Positions 17,639 through 26,715 of a stretch of 64,000 nucleotides of DNA are shown piece by piece (the first letter of the stretch is position 1; each line of letters starts with the position of its first letter). This stretch comes from Bradyrhizobium sp. CCGB01 (GTDB lineage Bacteria > Pseudomonadota > Alphaproteobacteria > Rhizobiales > Xanthobacteraceae): positions 2,108,001-2,172,000 of the forward strand of contig NZ_JANADK010000001.1 in NCBI RefSeq assembly GCF_024199795.1. Direction: 5' to 3'. Made by a program: the position numbers and the translations under genes. The notes under the pieces are model-generated. The model was not told the DNA's origin and made no database searches. It saw only the letters and a program-made list of their open reading frames with translations.

Positions 17639-18333
17639 TGCTCGAGGTCAGGGATCTCCACGCCTATTACGGCAAGAGCCACATCCTTCAGGGCGTCGAC
17701 CTCGATGTCGCCGCGGGCGAGGTCGTGAGCCTGCTCGGCCGCAACGGCGTCGGTCGCTCCACCACGGTCAAGGCCATCATGGGCGAGGTCGCGCCGCAAG
17801 GCACGATCCGCTTCAAGGGCAAGGACATCGCCGGCCTGCCCAGCTACAAGATCGCGCGCCTTGGCCTGGGTTATGTCCCCGAGCATCGCGACATCTTCCC
17901 GAGCCTGACGGTTCGCCAGAACCTCCTGCTCGGCGTCAAGGACACGCGCCGCCCCGGCAAATGGCGACTGCAGGACATGCTCGACATGTTCCCCAATCTC
18001 GCCGCGCGCGCCGATACGGCCGCGGGCGTGCTGTCCGGCGGCGAGAAGCAGATGCTCACGACCTGCCGCACGCTGATGGGCGATCCTGACTTGATCATGA
18101 TCGACGAGCCGACCGAAGGTCTGGCGCCGCTGATCGTGCAGCAGGTCGGCGATCTCATTGCCCGCATCGCGCAGGCCGGCGTTGCAATCCTCCTCGTCGA
18201 GCAGAAGCTGTCGATCGCGATGCGCATCTCCAAGCGCGTCTACATCATGGGCCACGGCCGCGTCGTGTTCGAGGGAACGCCGGACGAGCTGAAGGCCAAT
18301 GCCGCCGTGCGACAGGAATGGCTCGAGGTCTGA
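17638..18333 (+). CDS. livF: Branched-chain amino acid-type ABC ATPase LivF with Walker A Lys-to-Arg change
   Basis: 231-residue ATPase. Signature LSGGE (132-136) and Walker B with D156-E157-P158 are intact. The Walker A motif reads GRNGVGRST (34-42): arginine R40 stands where the phosphate-binding lysine is expected. The codon is cgc in the given sequence. Partner LivG has a normal Walker A, so transport could run with one canonical ATP site. The change may be a lineage feature rather than a mutation; I cannot test this here. Confidence 0.9.
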   Translation: MLEVRDLHAYYGKSHILQGVDLDVAAGEVVSLLGRNGVGRSTTVKAIMGEVAPQGTIRFKGKDIAGLPSYKIARLGLGYVPEHRDIFPSLTVRQNLLLGVKDTRRPGKWRLQDMLDMFPNLAARADTAAGVLSGGEKQMLTTCRTLMGDPDLIMIDEPTEGLAPLIVQQVGDLIARIAQAGVAILLVEQKLSIAMRISKRVYIMGHGRVVFEGTPDELKANAAVRQEWLEV

Positions 18334-18557
18334 CGCTCACTTTGTCGTGTGACGCGCCGTAAAACTGAACGGCTGCAAGCTGCGCATACGCATCTGAATT
18401 CTTCGCTACATCTCACGCTGCATAATCAAGGTATCGTCGCGCTCGCCGGCATCGCCATCGATGCGGCCGATGAAAACCAAGAAGAAAGTGGAGGGCGCCG
18501 GCGGCAGCCTGTGAGCTCGCACGTCGATGCGTCTTGCCTGTGAAGGAGATGCCGAGC

Positions 18558-19763
18558 ATGCCGGGAAAACAGCTGGTCCGTGGAGCTGTCGCTCTATTGG
18601 CAATCGTGGGGGCTGCTTCGGCCGCACGCGCCGGAAATTACGACACCGGCGCGACCGACACGAGCATCAAGCTCGGGCAGACCATGCCCTATTCGGGACC
18701 GGCCTCCGCCTATTCTGCGATCGGCCGCGCCGAGATCGCCTATTTCAAGATGCTCAACGACAAGGGCGGCATCAACGGCCGCAAGGTCGAGCTGCTCAGC
18801 ATGGACGACGGCTATTCGCCGTCGAAGACGGTCGAGCAGGTCAGGCGCCTCGCCGAGAGCGACGAGGTGCTGGCGATGTTCTCGATGCTCGGCACCGGCC
18901 CGAATATCGCGGCGCAGAAATATCTCAACGCCAAGAAGATCCCGCAGCTGTTCCCGTCGAGCGGCGCCAGCCGCTGGAACGATCCGCAGCATTTTCCGTG
19001 GACCACCGGCTCGCAGCCGACCTACCGGACCGAGGGTCGCATCTACGCCAAGTGGATTCTGGCGAACAAGCCGAATGCCAAGATCGCCGTCATCACGCCA
19101 AACGAGGATCCCGGCCGCGACTATCTCGCCGGCTTCAAGGAAGGCCTCGGCGAGCACGTCAACCAGATCGTGTCGGAGGCCACCTACGAGACGTCGGATC
19201 CGACCGTGGATTCCCAGATCGTCAAGTTCAAGGCCGCCGGCGCCGACGTCGTCTTCAATGAGTGCACGCCGAAATTCGCGGCGCAAGCGATCAAGAAAAT
19301 CGCCGAGCTCGGCTGGAAGCCGCAGATCATCCTTCCCGCCGTCTCCAACTCGGTCGGCTCCGTGCTGGTGCCGGCCGGGCTCGACAATTCCGTCGGCATC
19401 GTCACCGGCGCCTTCCAGAAGGACCCCGGCGATCCGCGCTGGGAGAATGATGCCGGCATGAAGGCCTGGCGTGAATGGATGAAGACCTACAATTCAGGCG
19501 CCGATCCCGCCGACGTCTTCAACGTCACCGGCTACACCATGGCGCAGATCATGGAGCTGGTGCTGCAGCGCGCCGGCAACGATTTGACCCGCGCGAACCT
19601 GATGAAGCAGACGCAATCCTTCAAGGACATCGAGCTGCCGATGCTGCTGCCGGGCATCAAGCTGAACACCTCGGCCGAGCAGGTCACGCCGATCCGCCAG
19701 TTGCAGATGGCGCGGTTCAACGGCAAGTCCTGGGAGCTGTTCGGCGACGTGCTCGGCGAATAG
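18558..19763 (+). CDS. ABC transporter substrate-binding protein, LivK type
   Basis: About 401 residues after a signal peptide ending near ASAARA-GN. The mature N-terminus (IKLGQTMPYSGPASAYSAIG) and the GYTMAQIMELVLQRAGNDLTRANLM segment mark it as a LivK-like protein. I chose the ATG at 18558, nine bases after a GAAGGAG site, over the upstream ATG at 18549 and TTG at 18534. It lies downstream of the liv ATPase with a 224-base gap, so it may be an alternative binding protein for that importer or independently expressed. It is clearly paralogous to the protein encoded at 26716-27921. Confidence 0.88.
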   Translation: MPGKQLVRGAVALLAIVGAASAARAGNYDTGATDTSIKLGQTMPYSGPASAYSAIGRAEIAYFKMLNDKGGINGRKVELLSMDDGYSPSKTVEQVRRLAESDEVLAMFSMLGTGPNIAAQKYLNAKKIPQLFPSSGASRWNDPQHFPWTTGSQPTYRTEGRIYAKWILANKPNAKIAVITPNEDPGRDYLAGFKEGLGEHVNQIVSEATYETSDPTVDSQIVKFKAAGADVVFNECTPKFAAQAIKKIAELGWKPQIILPAVSNSVGSVLVPAGLDNSVGIVTGAFQKDPGDPRWENDAGMKAWREWMKTYNSGADPADVFNVTGYTMAQIMELVLQRAGNDLTRANLMKQTQSFKDIELPMLLPGIKLNTSAEQVTPIRQLQMARFNGKSWELFGDVLGE

Positions 19764-19854
19764 AATCGACGTCTCGTGGCAGGCGGGCAGGGCATCAGCC
19801 TCGCCCGCTTGCAATTGCCCCACTCGACCTTCCTCCAGCCACAGTGAAAAGACG

Positions 19855-21048
19855 ATGACAGCGACCGGCCCCCTCAGCGGTATCCGCGTTCTCGATCTGA
19901 CGAGCGTGCTGTTCGGTCCCTATGCCGCGCAGATGCTCGGTGACTGGGGCGCCGATGTCATCAAGGTCGAGCCGCCCGCCGGCGACACCTGGCGCTACAC
20001 CGGCGTGTTCCGGAATCGCGGCATGAGCGGCCAATTCATGGCAGTCAACCGCAACAAGCGCAGCCTCGCGCTCGATCTGAAACATCCGGACGGCAAGGCC
20101 GCGCTGGCGAAGCTGATCCGGACGGTCGACGCGCTCGTCACCAATGTGCGGCCTGCGGCGATGGCGCGGCTCGGCTTCGGCTATGAAGCCTGCGCAAAAC
20201 TCAACCCGCGGCTGATCTATGCTGCCGCGACCGGCTTCGGCCAGGACGGCCCGTGGGCGGCGCGCCCCGCCTTCGACGAGATCATCCAGGCCGCGTCAGG
20301 CCTGGCGTCCTCGATCGGATCGGACGAGGAGCCGGAATTCATCCCGAGCCTCGTCGGCGACAAGATCTGCGCCATGGCGATGGTCGGCGCGGTGTCCGCG
20401 GCTCTGTTCCGGCGCGAGCGAACCGGGCAGGGCCAGATGGTCGAGGTGCCGATGCTGGAGACGATCGCGGGCTTCAACAGCATCGAGATGCTTGGCGGGC
20501 ACGCCTTTGATCCGCCGATCGGCCCGACCGGCTACAAGCGGATGAAGAACCGGCGCCCGGTGCAGACCAAGGACGGCTGGCTGACGATGCTGCCTTATTC
20601 CGGGGACAATTGGTGCGCCTTCTTCGAGGCCGTCGGCCGCCCCGAACTAAGCGACGAGCTCGGCGTGCGCGATCCGGTGCTGCGCTCGCAAAACATCGAC
20701 AAGATCTACGACCGCATGAGCGAGATCGGTCCGACCCGCACCACGGCGGAGTGGGAGGAATTGCTGCTGCGGCTGGATGTGCCGCACACGGCCTTCGCCC
20801 GGCTCACCGAGATCGGCGAGCAGCCGCATCTCGCGGCGGTCGGGCTGTTTGCGGATATCGATCATCCCACCGAAGGACGGATCCGGCAGGCGCGGCCCGC
20901 GACGAAGTTCTCGGAAAGCCCGGCCGGCATCCATCGCATGGCGCCGCGCCTCGGCGAGCACTCGCGCGAGGTGCTCCGCGAGGCCGGCCTGAGCGAGGCC
21001 GAAATCCAGGCGTTCGTCGACAGCAAGGCGGTTGGTGTCGCCTCTTGA
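19855..21048 (+). CDS. CaiB/BaiF family CoA-transferase (class III)
   Basis: 397-residue protein with the class III CoA-transferase N-terminus (GIRVLDLTSVLFGPYAAQML), a VIKVEPPAGD strand and the NRNKRSLALDLK segment. An aspartate in AFDEIIQAASG sits where the catalytic Asp is expected. These enzymes move CoA between organic acids, forming an acyl-CoA for degradation. Placed directly after binding-protein genes, it may activate an imported organic acid. A hairpin (21066-21094) follows the stop. Confidence 0.9.
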   Translation: MTATGPLSGIRVLDLTSVLFGPYAAQMLGDWGADVIKVEPPAGDTWRYTGVFRNRGMSGQFMAVNRNKRSLALDLKHPDGKAALAKLIRTVDALVTNVRPAAMARLGFGYEACAKLNPRLIYAAATGFGQDGPWAARPAFDEIIQAASGLASSIGSDEEPEFIPSLVGDKICAMAMVGAVSAALFRRERTGQGQMVEVPMLETIAGFNSIEMLGGHAFDPPIGPTGYKRMKNRRPVQTKDGWLTMLPYSGDNWCAFFEAVGRPELSDELGVRDPVLRSQNIDKIYDRMSEIGPTRTTAEWEELLLRLDVPHTAFARLTEIGEQPHLAAVGLFADIDHPTEGRIRQARPATKFSESPAGIHRMAPRLGEHSREVLREAGLSEAEIQAFVDSKAVGVAS

Positions 21049-21065
21049 GCCGGTCGGTGCTCAGG

Positions 21066-21094
21066 GACCGTCACACATCTCTGTGATGACGGTC
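21066..21094 (+). terminator. Hairpin after the CoA-transferase gene
   Basis: GACCGTCA (21066-21073) pairs with TGACGGTC (21087-21094); inside, CACA pairs with TGTG across a one-base bulge. It begins 18 bases after the stop codon. No U tract follows, so it is a likely 3' end or stabilising structure rather than a textbook intrinsic terminator. Confidence 0.5.
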
Positions 21095-21154
21095 ACATCC
21101 TGCTGCTTCGAGCAGGTCTAGTATGGGGTTGTTCATCAAAGCCCGGATTCGATC

Positions 21155-21373
21155 ATGGCCACGACCGATCTTGCCTTCGTTTTGCGCAAGCTGGGTCTTG
21201 CCGCCGCTCTCATCTGTGTCCTCCTCAGCCTCACGGTGTTCGCAGTGTTGCTGGTGAGGGAGCATGACCCGGTCGGGCAGGCTGCCTTGCGGGCTCTGCC
21301 CCTCATGGCCTTTGCGTTATTCGGCGTGTTCGGCGCTGCAATGACGCGGCTGATCGGGCGCCGGACCTGTTAG
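21155..21373 (+). CDS. Small hypothetical membrane protein
   Basis: 72 residues with two hydrophobic segments (about 14-36 and 47-64) separated by a charged turn (VREHDPVGQ) and a basic C-terminus (RLIGRRTC). It stands alone between a terminator-like hairpin and the L,D-transpeptidase. No function recognised. The coding call rests on membrane-protein character and the absence of a gene on the opposite strand. Confidence 0.5.
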   Translation: MATTDLAFVLRKLGLAAALICVLLSLTVFAVLLVREHDPVGQAALRALPLMAFALFGVFGAAMTRLIGRRTC

Positions 21374-21597
21374 CGGCGCCAAAACCGGACATTCTGCCGC
21401 AGCGATTCGCCGCCAGCTCCGGACCAGCTCCGGCCCCGGGCCATCTTCCGCCTTTCCAAGCCGTCGTATATGAGAGATTTGCCGCCGGACCGGACTGAAT
21501 ATTGCCGGATACGGAACGCAAGGTGGCTGCGATTTCTTAATCCAGAGATCGCAATCTCAGACTTAAGGCACGGACTGGTACTGGACCGGGGTATGGC

Positions 21598-23163
21598 ATG
21601 AAAGACCTGATGACGACGGCGCAATCCACCACGGCGATGCGGCGTTGGCGGCCTCCCGGACTTGTTGCGCTGGCCGCGGTCGCCGCCCTGACGGCGCTGA
21701 CCGCCAGCGCCGAGGCGGCCAAGCAGGCGCGCCAGCCGGTCGAGGCGGTGGCGCCGCGCGAGGCCGGTGAACCGATCATGGCGATCGTGTCGATCAAGAG
21801 CCAGCAGGTCACCTTCTACGATGCCGACGGCTGGATCCTGCGCGCGCCGGTCTCCACCGGCACCACGGGCCGCGAGACGCCGGCCGGCGTCTTCGCCATC
21901 GTCGAGAAGGACAAGGACCACCGCTCGACCATGTATGACGATGCCTGGATGCCGAACATGCAGCGCATCACCTGGAACGGCATCGCGCTGCATGGCGGGC
22001 CGCTGCCCGGCTATGCCGCCTCGCACGGCTGCGTGCGCATGCCCTTCAATTTCGCCGAGGGCCTGTTCGACAAGACGAACATCGGAATGCGGGTGATCAT
22101 CTCCCCGAACGACGCGGCTCCGATCGATTTCACTCATGCCTCGTTGTTCGTGCCGAAGCGCGAGGCCATCGCGGCAGTGCCGAGCCGGGCCGACAAGCTC
22201 TCGGCCGAAGCCGAGGAGGCGACCCAGGCCGCCGCCGAAACCAAGAAAGCTGCGGCCGCAGCCGCGAAGGAGGCCGCGTCGCTTCCTGCGTCGCTGCGCA
22301 AGCTGGAACAGCAGAAGGCCAAGGCCGACGCCGAGCTCGCCTTCGCGGACAAGAAGGTCGCAGGTGCAAAGACCGATCAGGCGCGGGCACAGGCCGAGGA
22401 GCTGAAGCAGAAGGTTGCCACCAAGGCTGCAGACGCAGCATCGGCGCTCGATGCCGCCAAGGCCGCCGCGCAGCCGAAGCGCGACGCCGTCGCTGCCACG
22501 AAAGAAGCCGCGAAGGTCGCGGCAACCAGGAAGGCCGATGCGGTGACGGCTGCGACCGACGCCAAGCTCGCGCTCGAGCCGGTCTCGGTCTACATCAGCC
22601 GCGCGACGCAGAAGCTCTATGTGCGTCGGAACACGCACAAGCCGGCGCCGGATGGCGGCGGCGAGGTGTTCGACACCAGCATCGAGGTCCCCGTCACGAT
22701 CCGCAATCCCGACCAGCCGCTCGGCACGCACATCTTCACCGCGATGGCGAAGAACGATACCGGCCTGCGCTGGAGCGTGGTCACGATCGAAAGCGGTGAC
22801 GACGCCAAGGACGCGCTCGACCGCATCACCATCCCGCGGGACGTGTGGGATCGCATCGGGCCGACCGCATTGCCGCGCTCGTCGATCATCATCTCGGACG
22901 AGCCGTTGAGCGCCGAGACCAATTACCGCACCGAGTTCGTCGCGGTGCTGAGCAATCATCCGCAGGGCGGCTTCATCACGCGCAAGCCGACCGCGCCGCC
23001 TCCCATGGACGTTGCCAGCGACGACAGCTGGGCCAATGGCGGCAACGGCTTCGGCTTCTTCTTCCAGCAGCGCGATCAATATCCGCAGCCCGTCAATCCG
23101 CGCCGGCGCGGCCAGTACCAGTATTATCAGCCGGCACAGCCGATGCAGCGAAGTTTCTGGTAA
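21598..23163 (+). CDS. L,D-transpeptidase with Ala-rich linker and degenerate second YkuD-like domain
   Basis: 521 residues. A basic N-terminus and hydrophobic segment (21-40) anchor or export it. The YkuD domain spans about 60-170 with HGG (132-134) and SHGCVRM (142-148), so C145 is the likely catalytic cysteine. An Ala/Lys/Glu-rich, probably helical region (200-325) follows. Residues 328-452 again resemble a YkuD fold (VSVYISRATQKLYV, then PLGTHIF), but where SHGCVR should stand the sequence is ALPRSSIIISDEP, so this copy has no catalytic cysteine. The protein should act on peptidoglycan cross-links or lipoprotein attachment in the periplasm. Confidence 0.9.
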   Translation: MKDLMTTAQSTTAMRRWRPPGLVALAAVAALTALTASAEAAKQARQPVEAVAPREAGEPIMAIVSIKSQQVTFYDADGWILRAPVSTGTTGRETPAGVFAIVEKDKDHRSTMYDDAWMPNMQRITWNGIALHGGPLPGYAASHGCVRMPFNFAEGLFDKTNIGMRVIISPNDAAPIDFTHASLFVPKREAIAAVPSRADKLSAEAEEATQAAAETKKAAAAAAKEAASLPASLRKLEQQKAKADAELAFADKKVAGAKTDQARAQAEELKQKVATKAADAASALDAAKAAAQPKRDAVAATKEAAKVAATRKADAVTAATDAKLALEPVSVYISRATQKLYVRRNTHKPAPDGGGEVFDTSIEVPVTIRNPDQPLGTHIFTAMAKNDTGLRWSVVTIESGDDAKDALDRITIPRDVWDRIGPTALPRSSIIISDEPLSAETNYRTEFVAVLSNHPQGGFITRKPTAPPPMDVASDDSWANGGNGFGFFFQQRDQYPQPVNPRRRGQYQYYQPAQPMQRSFW

Positions 23164-23179
23164 GGCGCGGCAGACCGGG

Positions 23180-23199
23180 GCCCGCAATTACCGGCGGGC
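23180..23199. terminator. Hairpin between convergent genes
   Basis: GCCCGC (23180-23185) pairs with GCGGGC (23194-23199) around an 8-base loop, lying between the transpeptidase stop and the last codons of the convergent methyltransferase gene. A short bidirectional terminator is plausible; there is no U tract. Confidence 0.4.
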
Positions 23200-24000
23200 T
23201 TCGATCACGATAGCCTGGATCTTGCCCTCGACCGCACCGGATCCGTGGCGCGTTCGCAGCGCCTCGGCAACGAAGTCGGTTGCAGCCTGAAGCTTGCTGG
23301 CATCCCTGGCCTCGATCTCGCTGCGCAGCGGTGTGCCCTGGCAGAGCGCGATCGCGACGTACTCGGCCGACGGCGCGCGGCTGGTCTCGGATCGCGTTTC
23401 GATCGTGATGTCGCGGAAGCCCGCACGTTCGAGGTCGGCGCTGATGACGGCTTTGTCGTGATAACCGTGCGGCGTCCGGATCATGAAACGCGGGGGATCG
23501 TCGGGAAACATCTTGCCGAGCGCGGCCGTCGCGTCTTGCGAGAGCACATTGTCCTCGATGCGATCCCAGACGTTGAACACGAACGTGCCATCGCCCTTCA
23601 GGACGCGCTTCACCTCCTCGTAAGCTTTGACACGGTCCGGAAAGAACATCGCGCCGAACTGGCAGCAGACCACGTCGAACTCGGCGTCGCCGAACGGCAG
23701 CGCCATTGCATCCGCCTGGCGCCAGCTGATGCGATCGTCACCCACCTGACGCTGCGCGGCGACTGCAAGCATCGGCTCGTTGAGGTCGGTCGCGACGTAA
23801 CGGACGCCGCGCGGCAACGCCGCCGCCGCGGCGCGCGTGACGGCGCCGGTGCCGGCTGCGATCTCGAGCAGCGTGGAGGGGGCTCGCGCGGCGACGCGCC
23901 TTGCGATGTCCTCCGCATAGACGGAGAAGATCATCGGCACCAGATATTCGTCGTAGAGCTTCGGGATCGAGCCGGCGAAAACCTTGTCAGTGCTAGACAT
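23188..24000 (-). CDS. Class I SAM-dependent methyltransferase
   Basis: 270 residues. Motif I reads LLEIAAGTGAVTRA (43-56), the acidic motif after strand 2 is ATDLNEPML, and post-motif DVVCCQFGAMFFPD and VLKGDGTFVFNVWD match the UbiE/Methyltransf_11 family. The start at 24000 gives a typical N-terminus. It is convergent with the transpeptidase gene. Methyl acceptor unknown; no ubiquinone or menaquinone gene is nearby. Confidence 0.85.
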   Translation of the reverse strand: MSSTDKVFAGSIPKLYDEYLVPMIFSVYAEDIARRVAARAPSTLLEIAAGTGAVTRAAAAALPRGVRYVATDLNEPMLAVAAQRQVGDDRISWRQADAMALPFGDAEFDVVCCQFGAMFFPDRVKAYEEVKRVLKGDGTFVFNVWDRIEDNVLSQDATAALGKMFPDDPPRFMIRTPHGYHDKAVISADLERAGFRDITIETRSETSRAPSAEYVAIALCQGTPLRSEIEARDASKLQAATDFVAEALRTRHGSGAVEGKIQAIVIEARR

Positions 24001-24099
24001 GCTTGCCTCGCTGAAGGTTCGGACACTGGGCTCATGCTACCATGGATCGCGGTCTCACCGCACCGGCAGCTTGTTCCGGTCGCAATCCAGCGATCGGCC

Positions 24100-24639
24100 T
24101 TAGGGTTTCGCGCCGCCGACCTCACGGATCGCTCGCGTGCCGTCCCAGTTCATCGCTGCCTGCCGGACTTTCTCGAAGAACGGCCCCTTGGTGCCGCTGA
24201 TGTCGGAGATCTCGATGATGGTTCCCGGGTGCGCCTGCGTGTCGAAATAGGCAAAGCGCCCCTTGTCGCCGCCGATCTGGCCCTCATGGCCGACCTTGTA
24301 GCCGAGCCCGATCGCTCTGTCGTAGAGCGCCTGGTAGTCGTGGCTCCAGTAAGACATGTGCTGGAGGCCCTCGTGGCCGGCGTCCAGAAACTCCTTGTAC
24401 AGCGAGGGCGCGTCGTTGCGCTGCTGGATCAGCTCGATCTGGAGATCGCCGGAATTGGCCAGCGCGATGCTCATCTCGACCGCGGAATCCTGGCCGCGAT
24501 GGCGGAACCAGTCGGTCTTGACGCGGTCCATGTAGTACCAGGGACCGACGCCCATCACTTCGATCCAGTGCGTCATCGCAGCCTGGATGTCCCGCACCAC
24601 ATATCCGTTCTGGCGCACCGCGCCGAAGATGCGGCTCAT
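24100..24639 (-). CDS. VOC (glyoxalase/dioxygenase-fold) family protein
   Basis: 179 residues with two vicinal-oxygen-chelate half-modules: GYVVRDIQAAMTHWIEVMGV at the start and GLQHMSYWSHDYQALYDRAIGLGY in the middle. The pattern of His (for example in GLQHM) and Glu (ELIQQ, IIEISD) is compatible with a metal site. It resembles methylmalonyl-CoA epimerase/glyoxalase-like proteins found in catabolic clusters. It is separated from the Bug-type binding-protein gene by a palindromic repeat, so co-transcription is uncertain. Confidence 0.85.
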   Translation of the reverse strand: MSRIFGAVRQNGYVVRDIQAAMTHWIEVMGVGPWYYMDRVKTDWFRHRGQDSAVEMSIALANSGDLQIELIQQRNDAPSLYKEFLDAGHEGLQHMSYWSHDYQALYDRAIGLGYKVGHEGQIGGDKGRFAYFDTQAHPGTIIEISDISGTKGPFFEKVRQAAMNWDGTRAIREVGGAKP

Positions 24640-24689
24640 GCCCGCGCTCCTGTTCCCAATTTTTTCACTTCAGACTGTTGGACGAGTTC

Positions 24690-24812
24690 GGCCTGCATGG
24701 TTCGAGACGCCCGCTTTGCGGGCTCCTCACCATGAGGGGCTGATACCCCACCGCGCAACGGGTCCTCATCCTGAGGAGCCCGCCGCAGGCGGGCGTCTCG
24801 AAGGATGGCCGC
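24690..24812. repeat. Large palindromic intergenic repeat (rhizobial REP-like element)
   Basis: The two halves form a long imperfect inverted repeat: TTCGAGACGCCCGC (24701-24714) and GGGCTCCTCA near the left side match GCGGGCGTCTCGAA and TGAGGAGCCC on the right side. Sequences of this kind (TTCGAGACGCCCGC with GGGCTCCTCA) recur many times between genes of Bradyrhizobium and relatives, by my recollection. It lies between two minus-strand genes. Confidence 0.75.
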
Positions 24813-24837
24813 GCCCGCAGATTCCACGCGTTCTTGT

Positions 24838-25806
24838 TCACTTGACCTCGATGCCTGCGTCCTTGGCTACCTGCTTCCAGGCTGCGATGTCGCGGGCGTT
24901 GATGTCACGCTGCTCGTCGCCGGGCACGAATTGCGGCGTGATGCCGAGCCCCAGCAGCTTCTGCTTCACCTCGGCATCGCCGAGCGCGTCCTTCAGCGCC
25001 GCGGACAGTTTTTGCGCGACCGGCGGTGCGAGTCCCGCCGGCGCATACATCGCCCATGACAGGCTGCGGTCGAACGCCACGCCCTGTTCCTTGTAGGTCG
25101 CGACGTCAGGCAGGCTCGGCGAGCGCTCGCCACAGGCGGCCAGCGCCTTGATCGAGCCGTCCTTGACCAGCGGCGTCGCGGTCGCCATGTCGAGCGTCGC
25201 CAGCGAAATGTGGCCGCCGAGCAGGTCGCCGGCAAGCTTTGCAATGCCGTTGAACGGCACGTGCTCCATCTTGATGCCGGTCTGCTGCATCAGGATTTCC
25301 GCGCAGAATTGTCCGGTCGATCCGACGCCCCAGCTGCCGTACTGGATCGGTTCACCCTTCCTGGCCAGCGCGATCAGGCTCTTGATGTCATTGGCGGGAA
25401 AGTCCTTGGTTGCCACCAGCATGATCGAGGACGTCCCGACGCGGCCGATGGTCGTGAAATCCTTGATCGGGTCGTAGGCCAGCTTTGGATAGATCGCAGG
25501 CGCCAGCACATGCGTGGTCATGCCGCCGACCGTGATGGTGTAGCCGTCATTCGCCGATGTCGCGACCATCTGCGTGCCGAGCGTGCCGGCTGCACCGGTG
25601 TGGTTCTCGATATAGATGCTCTGTCCCAGCGTCTTGCCCATCTTGTCGGCGAGCAGCCGCCCGACCACGTCGCCGCCGCCACCAGCCGCGTAAGGCAGCA
25701 GCATCTTGATCTTGTGCGTGGGATAGGCGGCCGGATCCTCGGCGCGCGACGGCAGCGCCGCCGACAGCAATGCGAGAAACGAAAGCGTGACGGTGCGCAG
25801 CATCAT
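24838..25806 (-). CDS. Bug/TctC-type tripartite tricarboxylate transporter binding protein
   Basis: About 322 residues. Signal peptide (MMLRTVTLSFLALLSAALPSRA), then the Bug family start PTHKIKMLLPYAAGGGGDVVGRLLADKM and NHTGAAGTLG. The tandem ATG at 25806/25803 follows a GGGGGA site; upstream frame to 26004 is not credible. Bug proteins bind carboxylates or aromatic acids in the periplasm, often as orphans. No TctA/TctB membrane genes are present in the window. It follows the MBL hydrolase gene closely and probably shares its transcript. Confidence 0.9.
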   Translation of the reverse strand: MMLRTVTLSFLALLSAALPSRAEDPAAYPTHKIKMLLPYAAGGGGDVVGRLLADKMGKTLGQSIYIENHTGAAGTLGTQMVATSANDGYTITVGGMTTHVLAPAIYPKLAYDPIKDFTTIGRVGTSSIMLVATKDFPANDIKSLIALARKGEPIQYGSWGVGSTGQFCAEILMQQTGIKMEHVPFNGIAKLAGDLLGGHISLATLDMATATPLVKDGSIKALAACGERSPSLPDVATYKEQGVAFDRSLSWAMYAPAGLAPPVAQKLSAALKDALGDAEVKQKLLGLGITPQFVPGDEQRDINARDIAAWKQVAKDAGIEVK

Positions 25807-25817
25807 GTGATTTCCCC

Positions 25818-26711
25818 CTATTCCTCGAAACGAAATCTGTAGGAGTCGCCGTGCCGGATCACGCGTCCCGCGGTCGGCGCCGGAAAATGGCCGGTGAGCA
25901 GATAGCTTGGCGTATCGGCAAGCTCTTCCAGCAACGCCATTCGCGTTGCGACCGCGGCGGCCGGATCGACATCGGCGGCATTCGACAGCCACGGCGCGGC
26001 GCACTGGATCGGATGATGGATGACGTCGCCCGACATCACCGCGTGATCGTGTCCGCCGTTGAGGTGGATCTGCATGTTGCCGGCGGTGTGGCCCGGTGCC
26101 GGCGCGAACCGCAAGGCCGCATCGCGCTCGCTAAACAGGCGGTGATCGGTCTCGACCAGCTCAGCCTGGCCCGCGGCGACCACCGGCAGCACGGAATCCT
26201 CGAACGAGCCGTGGTTCACGGGACTCTTCGGCGCGGCGTTGTGCGCGGCTTCGAAGTGACGATATTCGGCGCGGCCCATCAAATAGCGCGCGTTGGGGAA
26301 GGTCGGTACCCAGCGGCCGTCCACGAGCCGCGTATTCCAGCCGACGTGATCGACGTGCAGATGCGTGCACATCACGAAGTCGACCTCTTCAGGCGCAACG
26401 CCGAGCGCCTGCATGTTCTCAAGGTAAGGCTGGTTGAGGTCATTCCACGCCGGCACCCGCGGCCGCTTCTTGTGATTGCCGCAACAGGTGTCGACGATGG
26501 CCGTCCAGCGCGGCGTGCGCACGAGATAGGAGTGGTGGCTGAGGATGAAGCGGCCGGTCTCCGGCTCGATATAGCGGTGATCGAGCCAGTTGCGGTTCTC
26601 CGCGATCACCTCGTCGGTGACGTTGGCGAACAGCCAGGTCTTGTCGAACGCAAGCGAAGGGATCTCGCTGACGAGATCCACCCGCATGCTGCCGATCCGC
26701 AACCCCCGCAT
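25818..26711 (-). CDS. MBL-fold metallo-hydrolase
   Basis: 297 residues with the metallo-beta-lactamase-fold zinc motif HLHVDH at 117-122, then PGHTAGN, SGDVIHH and TGHFPAP, giving a complete set of expected metal ligands. Such proteins hydrolyse lactones, thioesters or similar esters. It starts 4 bases after the upstream binding-protein gene and is followed 11 bases later by the Bug protein, so the three form an operon transcribed from the TetR-controlled divergent promoter. Confidence 0.9.
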   Translation of the reverse strand: MRGLRIGSMRVDLVSEIPSLAFDKTWLFANVTDEVIAENRNWLDHRYIEPETGRFILSHHSYLVRTPRWTAIVDTCCGNHKKRPRVPAWNDLNQPYLENMQALGVAPEEVDFVMCTHLHVDHVGWNTRLVDGRWVPTFPNARYLMGRAEYRHFEAAHNAAPKSPVNHGSFEDSVLPVVAAGQAELVETDHRLFSERDAALRFAPAPGHTAGNMQIHLNGGHDHAVMSGDVIHHPIQCAAPWLSNAADVDPAAAVATRMALLEELADTPSYLLTGHFPAPTAGRVIRHGDSYRFRFEE

Positions 26712-26715
26712 TGGC

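Noticed and set aside
21370..23187. 605-codon open frame on the strand opposite the L,D-transpeptidase gene
   Set aside because: Arg/Gly-rich composition typical of antisense frames in GC-rich DNA; the plus-strand protein has clear catalytic motifs over the same bases.
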